This document shows, in pieces, positions 24,677 to 33,463 of a stretch of DNA of 64,000 bases; the first letter of the stretch is position 1; every line of letters begins with the position of its first letter. The notes beneath the pieces were generated by a model. The model was given only the letters and a program-made list of their open reading frames with translations, ran no database searches and was not told where the DNA came from. Position numbers and translations under genes: made by a program. The stretch comes from Acinetobacter pseudolwoffii (lineage in GTDB: Bacteria > Pseudomonadota > Gammaproteobacteria > Pseudomonadales > Moraxellaceae), in the NCBI RefSeq assembly GCF_002803605.1, contig NZ_PHRG01000006.1:1-64000 (forward strand), in the 5' to 3' direction.

Positions 24677-27433
24677 TTAGGAAGCGAGCAAATTGCGTAA
24701 AACATAATGCAAGATCCCACCGGCCTTAAAGTATTCCACCTCATTCAAGGTATCAATACGACACAACACTTGAAAACACTTATATGTACCATCGGTATGT
24801 TGCACTTCTACATCCAGCATTTGATGTGGATAAATATCGTCCGACAAACCTAGAATTGATAGGGTTTCATGCCCGGTCAGGTTCAAGATCTGCCGGTTCT
24901 GACCCTCCACAAACTGTAAAGGTAACACCCCCATGCCGACCAGATTGGAACGGTGAATCCGCTCAAAACTTTCAGCAATCACCGCTTTTACCCCCAATAG
25001 GTTGGTACCTTTGGCCGCCCAGTCACGTGAAGAACCGGTACCATATTCTTTCCCGGCAATAATCACGAGTGGGGTTTGTTCTGCCTGATAGCGCATTGCC
25101 GCATCATAAATCGAGAGTTTTTCTGCACTTGGAATATGCAGGGTATTGCCACCTTCCTCCCCACCCAGCATTTCGTTTTTGATGCGGATATTGGCAAAGG
25201 TGCCTCGCATCATCACCTCATGGTTGCCACGGCGGGATCCATAAGAGTTAAAGTCTTTTGCATCAACCCCCTGTTGCTGCAAATATCGTCCGGCAGGACT
25301 ATCTTTTTTGATATTGCCCGCAGGGGAAATATGGTCCGTCGTGACTGAATCTCCCAATACAGCCAAAATCCGTGCCTGTTTGATCTGCTGAATTGGTCGC
25401 GCCGGCTGATCAATTTCTGAAAAAAAGGGTGGATGTCGGATATAGGTCGATTGTTCATCCCACGCATAGGTTTGACTTTGTGGAATCTGGATCGCTTTCC
25501 ACTTGGCATCGCCTTCAAACACTTCCGCATATTCTTTATGAAACATCTCGGTATTCACATTCTGCAGTGCGGCATCGATTTCTATCTGTGTCGGCCAGAT
25601 ATCTTTTAAATAAACCGCTTGCCCATCAAAGCCTTCACCTATCGGCTCAGCAGTGAGATCAGTTCGAATATTCCCGACCAGACCATAGGCAACCACCAAG
25701 GGTGGAGATGCTAACCAGTTGGTTTTCACCAAAGGATGCACCCGTCCTTCAAAGTTACGGTTTCCGGAAAGTACTGAGGCTACATTCAAATCGAAACATT
25801 GCACAGCTTCTTCAATCGCTTCAGGTAAAGGTCCCGAATTACCAATACAGGTGGTACAGCCATAACCTACCAGGTTATAACCCAGTTGATTCAAATAAGG
25901 CGTCAACCCTGCTGCATTGAGATAATCGGTAACTACTTTGGAACCTGGAGCCAGTGAACTTTTCACCCAGGGTTTCCGCTGCAAACCTTTTTCGATTGCC
26001 TTTTTGGCCAATAGCCCTGCTGCCAACATGACACTGGGATTCGAAGTATTGGTACAGGAGGTAATCGCTGAAATCACCACATCACCATGCTGCAACGGAT
26101 ATTTTTTACCCTCAATCATACAAAAAACATTTTCATGTGGCAGGTTGGCCTGTTTTGCTTCAACAGCCGTACCTCCCCCTCCTTCATTTTCCAGACGCTC
26201 TTTTTCTTCTTTGACCGGTTTCAAGGTCAGATCCATGAAGGCATCAAAGGTTTTCGACACTTGTGACAATAGTACACGATCCTGCGGACGTTTCGGACCT
26301 GCCAGACTGGCTTCTACCGTCGACATATCTAAAGCCAGCGTATCTGTAAAGACGGGTTCATCCCCCGGATTGCGCCATAATCCTTGTAACTTGCTATAGG
26401 CCTCTACCAAGGCAATTCTTTCGGGCTGACGTCCTGTTAAACGTAAATAGGAGAGCGTCACCTCATCAACCGGGAAAAAGCCACAGGTAGCGCCATACTC
26501 CGGTGCCATATTGGCAATCGTGGCACGATCCGCCAAGGGTAAATCGGCCAGGCCATCGCCATAAAATTCGACAAATTTTCCAACTACGCCTTTTTGGCGA
26601 AGCATCTGGGTAATGGTCAGTACTAGATCAGTTGCTGTAATCCCTTCTTTGAGTTTACCGGTGAGCTTAAAGCCGATCACTTCTGGAATCAGCATCGAGA
26701 TCGGTTGGCCCAGCATGGCTGCTTCTGCTTCGATGCCGCCTACTCCCCAACCTAACACGCCTAAGCCATTGATCATGGTGGTATGTGAGTCAGTACCGAC
26801 CAAGGTATCAGGAAAGGCAAAGCGCTGCCCATCAACCTCATTGCTCCAGACCACTTGTGCCAGATATTCCAGATTGACCTGGTGGCAAATCCCGGTTCCT
26901 GGCGGCACCACGCGAAACTCATTAAGTGCCGCCTGCCCCCAGCGCAGAAACTGGTAGCGCTCACCATTGCGTTGCATCTCAATTGCGACATTCTGCTCAA
27001 AAGCTTGCGGGCTGGCAAAGTAATCGACCATCACCGAGTGATCGATGACTAAATCCACCGGTGACAACGGATTAATTTTTTCCGGGTCACCACCGGCTTT
27101 GGCCACCGCTGCACGCATCGCGGCAAGATCAACCACTGCGGGAACACCGGTAAAATCCTGCATCAGCACCCGTGCCGGACGATACTGGATTTCCTGTTCT
27201 GAGGTTTGGTTGTTTAACCACCCTGCCAGCGCATGAATATGCTCGGTTTTCACCGTGAGCTGATCTTCAAAACGTAGTAAATTTTCCAGCAAGACTTTTA
27301 AAGATTTTGGCAGCCGGGACAGGTCGCCCAATTGCGCTTGCAATTTGGACAGGTTGAAAATCTGATAGTGTTCTGAACCGACGGTCAATGTTTCTAAGGT
27401 ATTAAAACTATTGATATCACTATACTTGGCCAT
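24677..27433 (-). CDS. acnA: Aconitate hydratase A
   Basis: A 918-residue aconitase of the AcnA/IRP type (E. coli AcnA is 891). The three 4Fe-4S cluster cysteines are visible in 'SCTNTSNPS' and 'GCTTCIGNSGPL', with the swivel domain at the C-terminus ('GSSRDWAAKGTNLLG'). A Gly-rich insertion (GGGGTAVE) near residue 420 is common in proteobacterial AcnA. It interconverts citrate and isocitrate in the cytoplasm and is the oxidative-stress-resistant type. It lies intact between the att repeats at 22351 and 31258, amid broken genes, and its base composition looks like the core genome. Either it is cargo of the island or the island boundaries are composite. Confidence 0.95.
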   Translation of the reverse strand: MAKYSDINSFNTLETLTVGSEHYQIFNLSKLQAQLGDLSRLPKSLKVLLENLLRFEDQLTVKTEHIHALAGWLNNQTSEQEIQYRPARVLMQDFTGVPAVVDLAAMRAAVAKAGGDPEKINPLSPVDLVIDHSVMVDYFASPQAFEQNVAIEMQRNGERYQFLRWGQAALNEFRVVPPGTGICHQVNLEYLAQVVWSNEVDGQRFAFPDTLVGTDSHTTMINGLGVLGWGVGGIEAEAAMLGQPISMLIPEVIGFKLTGKLKEGITATDLVLTITQMLRQKGVVGKFVEFYGDGLADLPLADRATIANMAPEYGATCGFFPVDEVTLSYLRLTGRQPERIALVEAYSKLQGLWRNPGDEPVFTDTLALDMSTVEASLAGPKRPQDRVLLSQVSKTFDAFMDLTLKPVKEEKERLENEGGGGTAVEAKQANLPHENVFCMIEGKKYPLQHGDVVISAITSCTNTSNPSVMLAAGLLAKKAIEKGLQRKPWVKSSLAPGSKVVTDYLNAAGLTPYLNQLGYNLVGYGCTTCIGNSGPLPEAIEEAVQCFDLNVASVLSGNRNFEGRVHPLVKTNWLASPPLVVAYGLVGNIRTDLTAEPIGEGFDGQAVYLKDIWPTQIEIDAALQNVNTEMFHKEYAEVFEGDAKWKAIQIPQSQTYAWDEQSTYIRHPPFFSEIDQPARPIQQIKQARILAVLGDSVTTDHISPAGNIKKDSPAGRYLQQQGVDAKDFNSYGSRRGNHEVMMRGTFANIRIKNEMLGGEEGGNTLHIPSAEKLSIYDAAMRYQAEQTPLVIIAGKEYGTGSSRDWAAKGTNLLGVKAVIAESFERIHRSNLVGMGVLPLQFVEGQNRQILNLTGHETLSILGLSDDIYPHQMLDVEVQHTDGTYKCFQVLCRIDTLNEVEYFKAGGILHYVLRNLLAS

Positions 27434-27787
27434 CTAGTTTACCTCCGGCTTGAGATGTTATTTTTATGATCACAGTCCACCACTTCTTTACTTACTGTAT
27501 GCCAACTGCGCGGCGGGTTTGTTATTATTTATTATCGGATTGTGCTAGGCAGTTAAATGCAGGGCTGCCAGGAATTTTTGCCAGAGAGTTGTCGACAGTT
27601 CAGATCCGGCATCGACAATCTTTCTGCCAATTCCGTAAGGAGATAAGTTAAATTGAACCGCGTATTTTCAGAGTGATTTCAGATCACTACGTAGCTAGGG
27701 CTGTTTTACAGATCGAAATGATAAATTGCTTTAAAAAAGAAACTAATATGTTTCTTATAGAACCTAAAAGAAATAAATGTGTCTACA
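27434..27787. other. Intergenic region between acnA and the hipB-like gene
   Basis: About 350 bp with the acnA promoter side and, close to the hipB-like gene, an inverted repeat at 27737-27756 (listed separately). I see no gene or RNA structure in the remainder. Confidence 0.6.
27737..27756. promoter_or_regulatory. Candidate operator of the HipB-like antitoxin
   Basis: AAGAAAC-taatat-GTTTCTT, a perfect 7-6-7 inverted repeat 31 bp upstream of the hipB-like start codon. HipB-type antitoxins repress their own operon by binding such repeats; binding here is inferred. Confidence 0.6.
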
Positions 27788-28096
27788 ATGAATGAATCTT
27801 TACTTCAGCAAATCAAAAAAAGACGAACCCTATTGGGCTTAAAGCAAGTTAATATGCAATCCCGTACCGGCATTTCAAGACAGCAGTACCAAAAACTGGA
27901 AAGTCAGGGCAATCCACGATTAGAGACCTTAGAAATTATCGCGGCAGGATTAAATGCTCAACTGATGCTCATTCCAGATGATAAAGTTCATTTAATCAGA
28001 CAATTATTGAATGATGAAATTAAAATCACGATCGAAGATCAGGATGAGTTAATGACCAACCCATGGAAGGGTCTTCTCGGAGATGAGGAATCATGA
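27788..28096 (+). CDS. HipB-like XRE antitoxin
   Basis: A protein of about 102 residues with an XRE helix-turn-helix at about 8-60 ('LLGLKQVNMQSRTGISRQQYQKLE' region) and 'NPRLETLEIIAAGLNAQL' as the closing helix. The C-terminal tail ('NPWKGLLGDEES') resembles chromosomal HipB antitoxins. The stop overlaps a following ATG by the ATGA arrangement typical of hipBA operons, but the downstream frame stops after 22 codons. The antitoxin is therefore intact without a functional toxin. I use ATG 27788; GTG 27779 is an alternative start. Confidence 0.72.
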   Translation: MNESLLQQIKKRRTLLGLKQVNMQSRTGISRQQYQKLESQGNPRLETLEIIAAGLNAQLMLIPDDKVHLIRQLLNDEIKITIEDQDELMTNPWKGLLGDEES

Positions 28097-28161
28097 ATCC
28101 TCTTAACGAGGTATTTTACCGGGTACTGACCATTATTAAAAAATTTATGCTTCATCCATAA
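28093..28161 (+). pseudogene. 5' stub of a hipA-like toxin gene
   Basis: ATG 28093 overlaps the hipB-like stop (ATGA). The frame reads 'MNPLNEVFYRVL...' and ends after 22 codons. A HipA-like internal fragment reappears 1.4 kb downstream at 29577, beyond a reversed ATPase gene, suggesting that the toxin gene was interrupted here. Confidence 0.45.
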
Positions 28162-29267
28162 TCCATTCTTTAAAAAGAGCATCTTCGATTTCATAAGTAC
28201 CATTTTCTGGTTTAAAAATAATTTGTTTTTTTGATAAAGAACGTAGGGCAGATTGAATACTTGATACTGCAATGCTGTCTACACCGATGGAGTCAGCAAG
28301 ATGCTGTCTAAATTGAATACTATAAAGTTCAACTTGTGATTCAGCTATGGCTTTTAAGAGCAGCTGTTCTAATAACTTAAACTCTCCCCATAATCCTGAA
28401 AAGTCACGGTGCCCCATTGTATCGGCTATAAGCTGTTCCTTTGCAAAATCTATAGCCAGCATTGGGTTTAATGCTAAACGCTCAACCAATGACCTCACCA
28501 GTTGAGGACTTTGCTTCATATCTAAAAAAGCACACCATAAAATTTCTTTATCCAAACTACGTCCTGTTGTTTGATTAAATACATCTGCCAGATGATCTGT
28601 AAATGCTTTTGTTAGATTTGGAAAAGGTAAATTCTGCCCATAATGAAAAAATGGAGCACTACTCACAGAAAACATTTGTCTCAAGCCCTCTCGACTTGAA
28701 CCAGTAAAAATTACCTTTATCGTTTCTTTATGCATATCTAAAGCAGTACGCAAACTGGCAATAGTTGTTTTATATTTTGAACTAGCTAAAGCCTGAATCT
28801 CATCAAGTAGCAATAAAAAAAGCCTGAATCTCATCAAGTAGCAATAAAATAGGTTTACCCTGCTGAGCCAGTTTTGTAATACTAGATAAAATACTGGAAT
28901 TCACTTGCCCTTGTGCAAGAGTCACTTCGGCTTTTACACCTGCCACCTCTGTACTTAAAGAGCCAATATTTTTAATCCAATGATTGGCTTTACCAATCAA
29001 GCCATTTTGCTGTGAAAACTCATCAAGAGCTTTTACAAACTGTCCTTCACTATGCAGGCCTGCATCTAAAAAACTGAAATAAAAAACGCGCCATCCAAGC
29101 TGTTCTGCTAAGGGCGTAATATCTTTTCGTAAAAATTCAGTTTTTCCCATCCGGCGTGGGGCAAAAAAAGTCAGAGAACTAGCTAGTCCAGTCTCAAACA
29201 TCCCTAAAATTTGTTTAGCTAGTTCTGTACGTGGAAAATGCCAAGGATCATTGGAGATGCTACTCAT
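28145..29267 (-). pseudogene. AAA/DEXX-type ATPase gene broken by a 31-bp tandem duplication
   Basis: Reading from 29267, the N-terminal part has a P-loop-like 'FFAPRRMGKTEFLRKD' (about residues 34-49) and runs to the Walker B region 'LLLLDEIQA'. There an exact 31-bp duplication (28789-28819 and 28820-28850) throws the frame out. The remaining 220 residues continue in another frame ('FTGSSREGLRQMF', 'MGHRDFSGLWGEFKLLEQLLL', ending 'EDALFKEWIMDEA'). Without the duplication the gene would encode one ATPase of about 365 residues, of the kind seen near restriction/defence or toxin genes, with a C-terminal winged-helix-like part. Function unknown. Confidence 0.8.
28789..28850. repeat. Exact 31-bp tandem duplication inside the ATPase gene
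   Basis: The unit at 28789-28819 is repeated base for base at 28820-28850. Thirty-one is not a multiple of three, so the duplication shifts the reading frame just after the Walker B aspartate. Perfect identity shows that it is recent. Confidence 0.95.
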
Positions 29268-29307
29268 TTTAATTACTCAACAATGATTCTTTATTGCTAT
29301 AGATTGT

Positions 29308-29357
29308 ATTAGATTGTAAATGTCTAATTAGACTTCTTTAATCTAATAGGATCTAAT
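29308..29357. promoter_or_regulatory. Cluster of TCTAAT hexamers upstream of the ATPase gene
   Basis: ATTAGA at 29308, the palindrome TCTAATTAGA at 29323-29332, and TCTAAT at 29342 and 29352 lie within 50 bp, starting 41 bp upstream of the ATPase start codon. Such clustering suggests an operator or iteron-like site. The region from 29358 to 29576 shows nothing recognisable. Confidence 0.4.
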
Positions 29358-29576
29358 CACCCAATAAAGCACCTTTTCACCGATCAACCGACACATTTTA
29401 TAACTCCATTATTTTGTGGCTTAATAGCCATATCTGAACATAAGACCCAATATTATGGATTTAAGATTCAGAAAGACCTGAAGAAGTTGTTGCGTTTTAT
29501 GTGAGAGGCTTCGTAAAGAACGACTTTATCTGGAAATAAATCCACGCTCAAAAAACTTAATGCTTACTATAATTGA

Positions 29577-29791
29577 TGGGGTGAATATTGGCTTTGGGGT
29601 ACACTGGTCTCCTCAACAGCAATCACAGGTCGACCATTAATTGCCTTTGAATACAGTGCTGAAGCGATCCGTAAAGGTTTAGAACTCTCCTCGTACCTAC
29701 CCCCATTAAAAGGTGACCCATTAAGAAAAAACTTTCCTACATAGCACATGGGATTACCAAGTCATATATATGATGCCTCATCCGATTGCTA
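29577..29791 (+). pseudogene. HipA-like toxin fragment with in-frame stops
   Basis: The frame reads 'GEYWLWGTLVSS', 'RPLIAFEYSAEAIRKGLELSSYLPPLKGDPLRKNFPT' (quoted in parts: IAFEYS, LELSSYLPPLKGDP) and then a TAG before 'HMGLPSHIYDA'. The FEY...LS..LPL pattern is the N-terminal subdomain of HipA-type kinases. There is no start codon, there are premature stops, and the kinase core is missing. It may be the displaced continuation of the hipA stub at 28093. Confidence 0.58.
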
Positions 29792-29907
29792 GGCGTGCTC
29801 CAGAATTTTGGTGGCTATTCAGTCCATCATTACCTACATTCAAACGCTCTAGTTTTCCAATTAGCTCAGGTTATAATAATGGCCACCCAAAATACGATTG
29901 ATCTATT

Positions 29908-30144
29908 ATGAACACCCCCAATGACCCTTTACACGGCAAAAAACTTGCTGACATTTTGGATGAATTATTGGATTACTACGGTGGCTTTGAAGGTTTAAGT
30001 CGTAAAATTGAAATTAGATGTTTTTGCATAGACCCAAGTGTTAAATCATCATTACGATTCTTGCGTACCACACCATGGGCACGTGAAAAAGTAGAAAGCT
30101 TATATTTGTACGTCTTACGCCAAAAGGCAAAACAGAAACCGTAG
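29908..30144 (+). CDS. VF530-family DNA-binding protein
   Basis: A 78-residue protein matching the small VF530/DUF2132 family. Hallmarks are 'DPLHGKKLADILDELLDYYGGFEGL', the 'IEIRCFCIDPSVKSSLRFLRTTPWARE' block and the closing 'VESLYL' (quoted in parts: RCFCIDPSVKSS, RTTPWARE). The full length is present and the frame is intact, in contrast to the relics around it. Family members fold as a small helical domain and the Vibrio fischeri protein binds DNA, but a cellular role is not known to me. Start ATG 29908 has a weak ribosome site. Confidence 0.85.
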   Translation: MNTPNDPLHGKKLADILDELLDYYGGFEGLSRKIEIRCFCIDPSVKSSLRFLRTTPWAREKVESLYLYVLRQKAKQKP

Positions 30145-30221
30145 ACCCAGGCCCCTCTCTCATCATCAAATTATACCAGTCAGTAAAATATTTTACATTA
30201 AATCATATATTTAAAATTAAT

Positions 30222-30229
30222 ATCATTTA
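30222..30229. repeat. Left target-site duplication of the IS982-family element
   Basis: ATCATTTA immediately before the left inverted repeat, repeated at 31205-31212 immediately after the right one. Confidence 0.92.
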
Positions 30230-31204
30230 ACGCCAATCTCAACTTTTTAAGTCATTGAAATGAGAAGGACATAACCTCACTTTAATTTCGACCAAGAAAA
30301 TAAAATTACAGTTATGTCCATTGAAGAATTTATCATCTTTGTCTATTTAATTATAGATGAGCTATATCCAATTGTTGTTAATAAACCACTCAGAACTCGT
30401 GGCTTTCCACCTGCTCTTACCGATATTGAAATTATCACAATGCAAATTGTGGGTGAATTCCTTGGAATGGATACAGATAAAAGTATCTGGATGTATTTTA
30501 AAAACAACTGGTTAGCTTGGTTTCCAAAACTGGGGTCATATCCTAATTTTTGTAAACATTGTGCAAACTTATGGCAGATCAATCAGAAAATCATAGCTCG
30601 CTTAACTACATATTATGGTCAGGATAATATTCATTTTATTGATGGATTTCCTATTCCTGTCTGTCGCTATAGTCGAGCAAAAAGACATAAAAACTTCAAA
30701 GAACATGCAGGCTTTAGTTATTGTGCAGCTCAACAGGAAAAATACTATGGTTTTAAGGGACATATCGTGATTAATTTTGATGGTATGGTCACAGGCTACA
30801 CTTTTGCCTTGGCGAATGTTGATGAGCGTGATATTGCACCAGAAATTACAACACACATTCATGGATTATTGGGAGCAGATAAAGGCTATTTAAGACCAAG
30901 CTTAATCGAATACTATAAATTTCAATATGTTGATTTACAGACACCATTTAGAAAGAATATGCTTGATCTCAGACCTAAAGAATCAATGAGAGTGTTGATG
31001 AAGGCTAGAAGAAAAATTGAGACCGTCATTGGCCAGTTGGTAGATCGCTTTAATATCCAAAAAGTAAGAGCAAAAGATTTATGGCATTTATCACATCGCT
31101 TTATCAGAAAGATTCTGTCACACACCGTCTGCGTTGTTTTGAATAAGAAGCTTGACCATTCGCCAATTCAACTCGAAAAACTCATTTTAAGTTGAGATTG
31201 GCGT
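30230..31204 (+). mobile_element. Complete IS982-family insertion sequence (975 bp)
   Basis: The element is bounded by ACGCCAATCTCAAC (30230-30243) and its inverse GTTGAGATTGGCGT (31191-31204), carries one transposase gene, and is flanked by an 8-bp direct repeat ATCATTTA. Intact ends, an intact transposase and a perfect target duplication mean a recent, possibly still mobile, insertion. It lies in the island just before attR. Confidence 0.95.
30314..31195 (+). CDS. IS982-family transposase
   Basis: A 293-residue DDE transposase. Acidic residues in 'IHFIDGFPIPVC', 'GLLGADKGYL' and 'KARRKIETVIGQLVDRF' fit the IS982 catalytic triad pattern. An N-terminal segment 'LTDIEIITMQIVGEFLG' is also typical. 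The stop lies inside the right terminal repeat region, as usual for this family. The gene shows no disruption. Several Acinetobacter IS982 elements activate neighbouring genes, but no target is evident here. Confidence 0.93.
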   Translation: MSIEEFIIFVYLIIDELYPIVVNKPLRTRGFPPALTDIEIITMQIVGEFLGMDTDKSIWMYFKNNWLAWFPKLGSYPNFCKHCANLWQINQKIIARLTTYYGQDNIHFIDGFPIPVCRYSRAKRHKNFKEHAGFSYCAAQQEKYYGFKGHIVINFDGMVTGYTFALANVDERDIAPEITTHIHGLLGADKGYLRPSLIEYYKFQYVDLQTPFRKNMLDLRPKESMRVLMKARRKIETVIGQLVDRFNIQKVRAKDLWHLSHRFIRKILSHTVCVVLNKKLDHSPIQLEKLILS

Positions 31205-31212
31205 ATCATTTA
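31205..31212. repeat. Right target-site duplication of the IS982-family element
   Basis: ATCATTTA, identical to 30222-30229. Confidence 0.92.
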
Positions 31213-31257
31213 ATAAAATAAATCTCAGCGACTTTATCGAGATTGGAATCAGAGAGC

Positions 31258-31289
31258 TCGAGTCTCCTTTCCCGCTCCAGATTCAAAAA
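31258..31289 (+). repeat. attR of the tRNA-Gly island
   Basis: Exact 32-bp copy of 22351-22382 (tRNA-Gly T-arm to just after CCA). No tRNA 5' half is upstream, so this is a non-functional fragment that marks the far end of the island. Confidence 0.87.
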
Positions 31290-31290
31290 A

Positions 31291-31319
31291 GCCCTGATCG
31301 AAAGATCGGGGCTTTTTTT
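31291..31319 (+). terminator. Terminator hairpin beside attR (right copy)
   Basis: GCCCTGATC-GAAA-GATCGGGGC followed by seven T. Same loop and size as the hairpin at 22383-22410, with one compensated base pair. Probably the original terminator of the tRNA operon or the island-borne duplicate. Confidence 0.9.
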
Positions 31320-31396
31320 ATGCATTGCCTATTTTAACCAATAAACGCTGACCAGCCCAAAACGAGTGCTTAGTCAGAGTTTGTCTTCATTTAAAA

Positions 31397-33097
31397 TTAG
31401 AAAGTGACCCGCTGATAATCACGATATTGCGGTGTCCAGAAATTATGCTCAATCGCTAACTGCAAGTCCTCAATACTTACTTTAGGCGCCACCCCATCCT
31501 CAATGGCAGCAAGGGCGACTTTCAACGCAATCTGCTTTGAAATAGACTGCAAATGATCGAGACTCGGCAATAAATCCGCTTGTGGGTCTTGCAACTTAGG
31601 CGAACAATCCGCCAGAGCATTACTAGAAGCCATCAGCATATTATCTGTAACACGCTTCGCACCCGAAGCAATCACCCCCAACCCAATTCCAGGGAAAATA
31701 TAAGAATTATTGCACTGTGAAATATGATGGATTTTTTCCTGATAATTCACCGGTGCAAAGGGGCTACCTGTAGCAATCAGCGCTCTACCCTTGGTCCATT
31801 GCAAAATATCTGCCGGTACTGCTTCTACCTGTGAAGTCGGATTGGATAAAGGGAAAATAATTGGCTGCACGCTATTCTCAGCCATAGCTTCAACCACTTC
31901 CTGCGTGAATAATCCCGGCTGCCCCGAGACACCGATCAGTACTGTTGGCTTGGCATGCTTCACGACATCTGTTAATGAAATCATGGCTTCAGCATCTGCC
32001 CAACTTTCTACATGTTCAGCAGGCTGTGCCAATTTACGCTGAAAATTCAGTAAATTCGGCTGGTTTTCAGTGATCAGACCAAAGCGGTCAACCATAAATA
32101 TCCGTGCACGTGCTTCGCTATCGCTCAAGCCTTCCGCAATCATTTGTTTAATGATCTGTTCCGCAATCCCGCAACCAGCTGAACCGGCCCCCAGAAATGC
32201 CACCACCTGATCTTTCAACTGCTTGCCTGCTGCACGCGAAGCGGCAATTAAACTTCCGACCGAAACCGCAGCGGTTCCCTGAATATCATCATTAAAGCAG
32301 CAAATGCGATCACGGTATTTTTCCAGCAAAGGCATGGCATTTTTCTGCGCAAAGTCTTCAAACTGAATCAATGCATCCGGCCAGCGCTGCTGAATGGCCT
32401 GAATTACCATTTCGACAAAAGCATAGTATTCATCGCCGCTGATCCGCGGTTCACGCCAACCCATATAAATCGGATCATTCAGCAATTGCTGATTATTGGT
32501 GCCGACATCGAGAGTGATCGGTAAGGTATACGCCGGGCTGATTCCACCACAGGCAGTATAGAGTGCCAATTTACCAATCGGAATCCCCATTCCGCCAATC
32601 CCCTGATCGCCTAAACCCAAAATGCGTTCGCCATCGGTAATCACAATCACTTTCACGTTCTTTTTATTAATATTGTGAATAATCTGCTCGATCTGATCGC
32701 GATCCGGATAGGAAATAAAGATCCCGCGATGACGGCGATAAATATCAGAAAAGCGCTGACATGCCTCCCCCACAGTCGGGGTGTAAATAATCGGCATCAT
32801 CTCGCTAAGGTGATTTTCAATCAGGTGATAAAACAGGGTTTCATTGGTATCCTGAATATTACGCAAATAAATATGCTTGTTGATATCACTATTAAAAGCA
32901 CAATATTGCTGATAAGAGCGCTGACTCTGCTCCTCGATGGTCTCGGTCACATGAGGAATTAAACCATGCAAATTAAAGCTTCTGCGCTCTTCTTCAGTAA
33001 ATGCAGAACCTTTATTGAGTAACGGGAGTTCTAATAAGGTATTTCCGGCATACGGAATATATAAAGGGCGTTTACTGTTCAAATTTTCTCTGGGCAT
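31397..33097 (-). CDS. maeA: NAD-dependent malic enzyme (oxaloacetate-decarboxylating)
   Basis: A 566-residue protein, E. coli MaeA being 565. It has '[21 protein letters not shown]' in the substrate domain (YTPTVGEAC is the family signature), metal ligands around '[10 protein letters not shown]', and the NAD-binding '[12 protein letters not shown]'. It oxidatively decarboxylates malate to pyruvate, linking the TCA cycle to gluconeogenesis and acetyl-CoA supply. Single gene immediately beyond the island end, so its promoter-distal side abuts attR. No regulator is adjacent. Confidence 0.95.
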   Translation of the reverse strand: MPRENLNSKRPLYIPYAGNTLLELPLLNKGSAFTEEERRSFNLHGLIPHVTETIEEQSQRSYQQYCAFNSDINKHIYLRNIQDTNETLFYHLIENHLSEMMPIIYTPTVGEACQRFSDIYRRHRGIFISYPDRDQIEQIIHNINKKNVKVIVITDGERILGLGDQGIGGMGIPIGKLALYTACGGISPAYTLPITLDVGTNNQQLLNDPIYMGWREPRISGDEYYAFVEMVIQAIQQRWPDALIQFEDFAQKNAMPLLEKYRDRICCFNDDIQGTAAVSVGSLIAASRAAGKQLKDQVVAFLGAGSAGCGIAEQIIKQMIAEGLSDSEARARIFMVDRFGLITENQPNLLNFQRKLAQPAEHVESWADAEAMISLTDVVKHAKPTVLIGVSGQPGLFTQEVVEAMAENSVQPIIFPLSNPTSQVEAVPADILQWTKGRALIATGSPFAPVNYQEKIHHISQCNNSYIFPGIGLGVIASGAKRVTDNMLMASSNALADCSPKLQDPQADLLPSLDHLQSISKQIALKVALAAIEDGVAPKVSIEDLQLAIEHNFWTPQYRDYQRVTF

Positions 33098-33463
33098 TAT
33101 TTAACTCTTCTAATCAATCCTCGGCACTTCGCCGAAAACAATGACATCACTATCGTTATTTTATATAGCCTATCCTGATTTTAGTCTTTTGGGGTATTTA
33201 GTAAATTGATAATACTTTTAGCAGGATTTTATAATCTGATAACGTAGCGTGATAGGAGAGATTTTGGTTAATTTTGTAATAAATTTCTTTTATCCATCAA
33301 AAATGCTTGTTCTATTTTAAAATCTCACTGATTTAAAATGGGTTATGGCCTATTTAAATAGTGTTGATCTTTTTCATACTGCTAAGGCAGAAGATTGATT
33401 TGACAAAAAGTTAAAGCTCATCAAGGATAAAGGATAAATTCAATAATATAAATGAGTATAAAA
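33098..33463. other. Intergenic region between maeA and the hydrolase gene
   Basis: About 360 bp of AT-rich DNA between divergent genes. A consensus-like TTGACA at 33400-33405 could be the -35 of the hydrolase promoter, though no clear -10 follows at the right distance. Nothing else is recognised. Confidence 0.45.

Noticed and set aside
25021..25034. Second parS-like site (TCACGTGAAG) inside acnA
   Set aside because: Only the central bases match, the palindrome is not extended, and the sequence is coding.
24677..27433. AcnD (2-methylcitrate dehydratase) instead of AcnA
   Set aside because: No prpB/prpC/prpF genes are nearby and the length and Gly-rich insertion match AcnA better.
29567..29749. 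Minus-strand 60-codon open frame
   Set aside because: It lies opposite the HipA-like fragment, whose sense translation matches a known family; the reverse reading does not.
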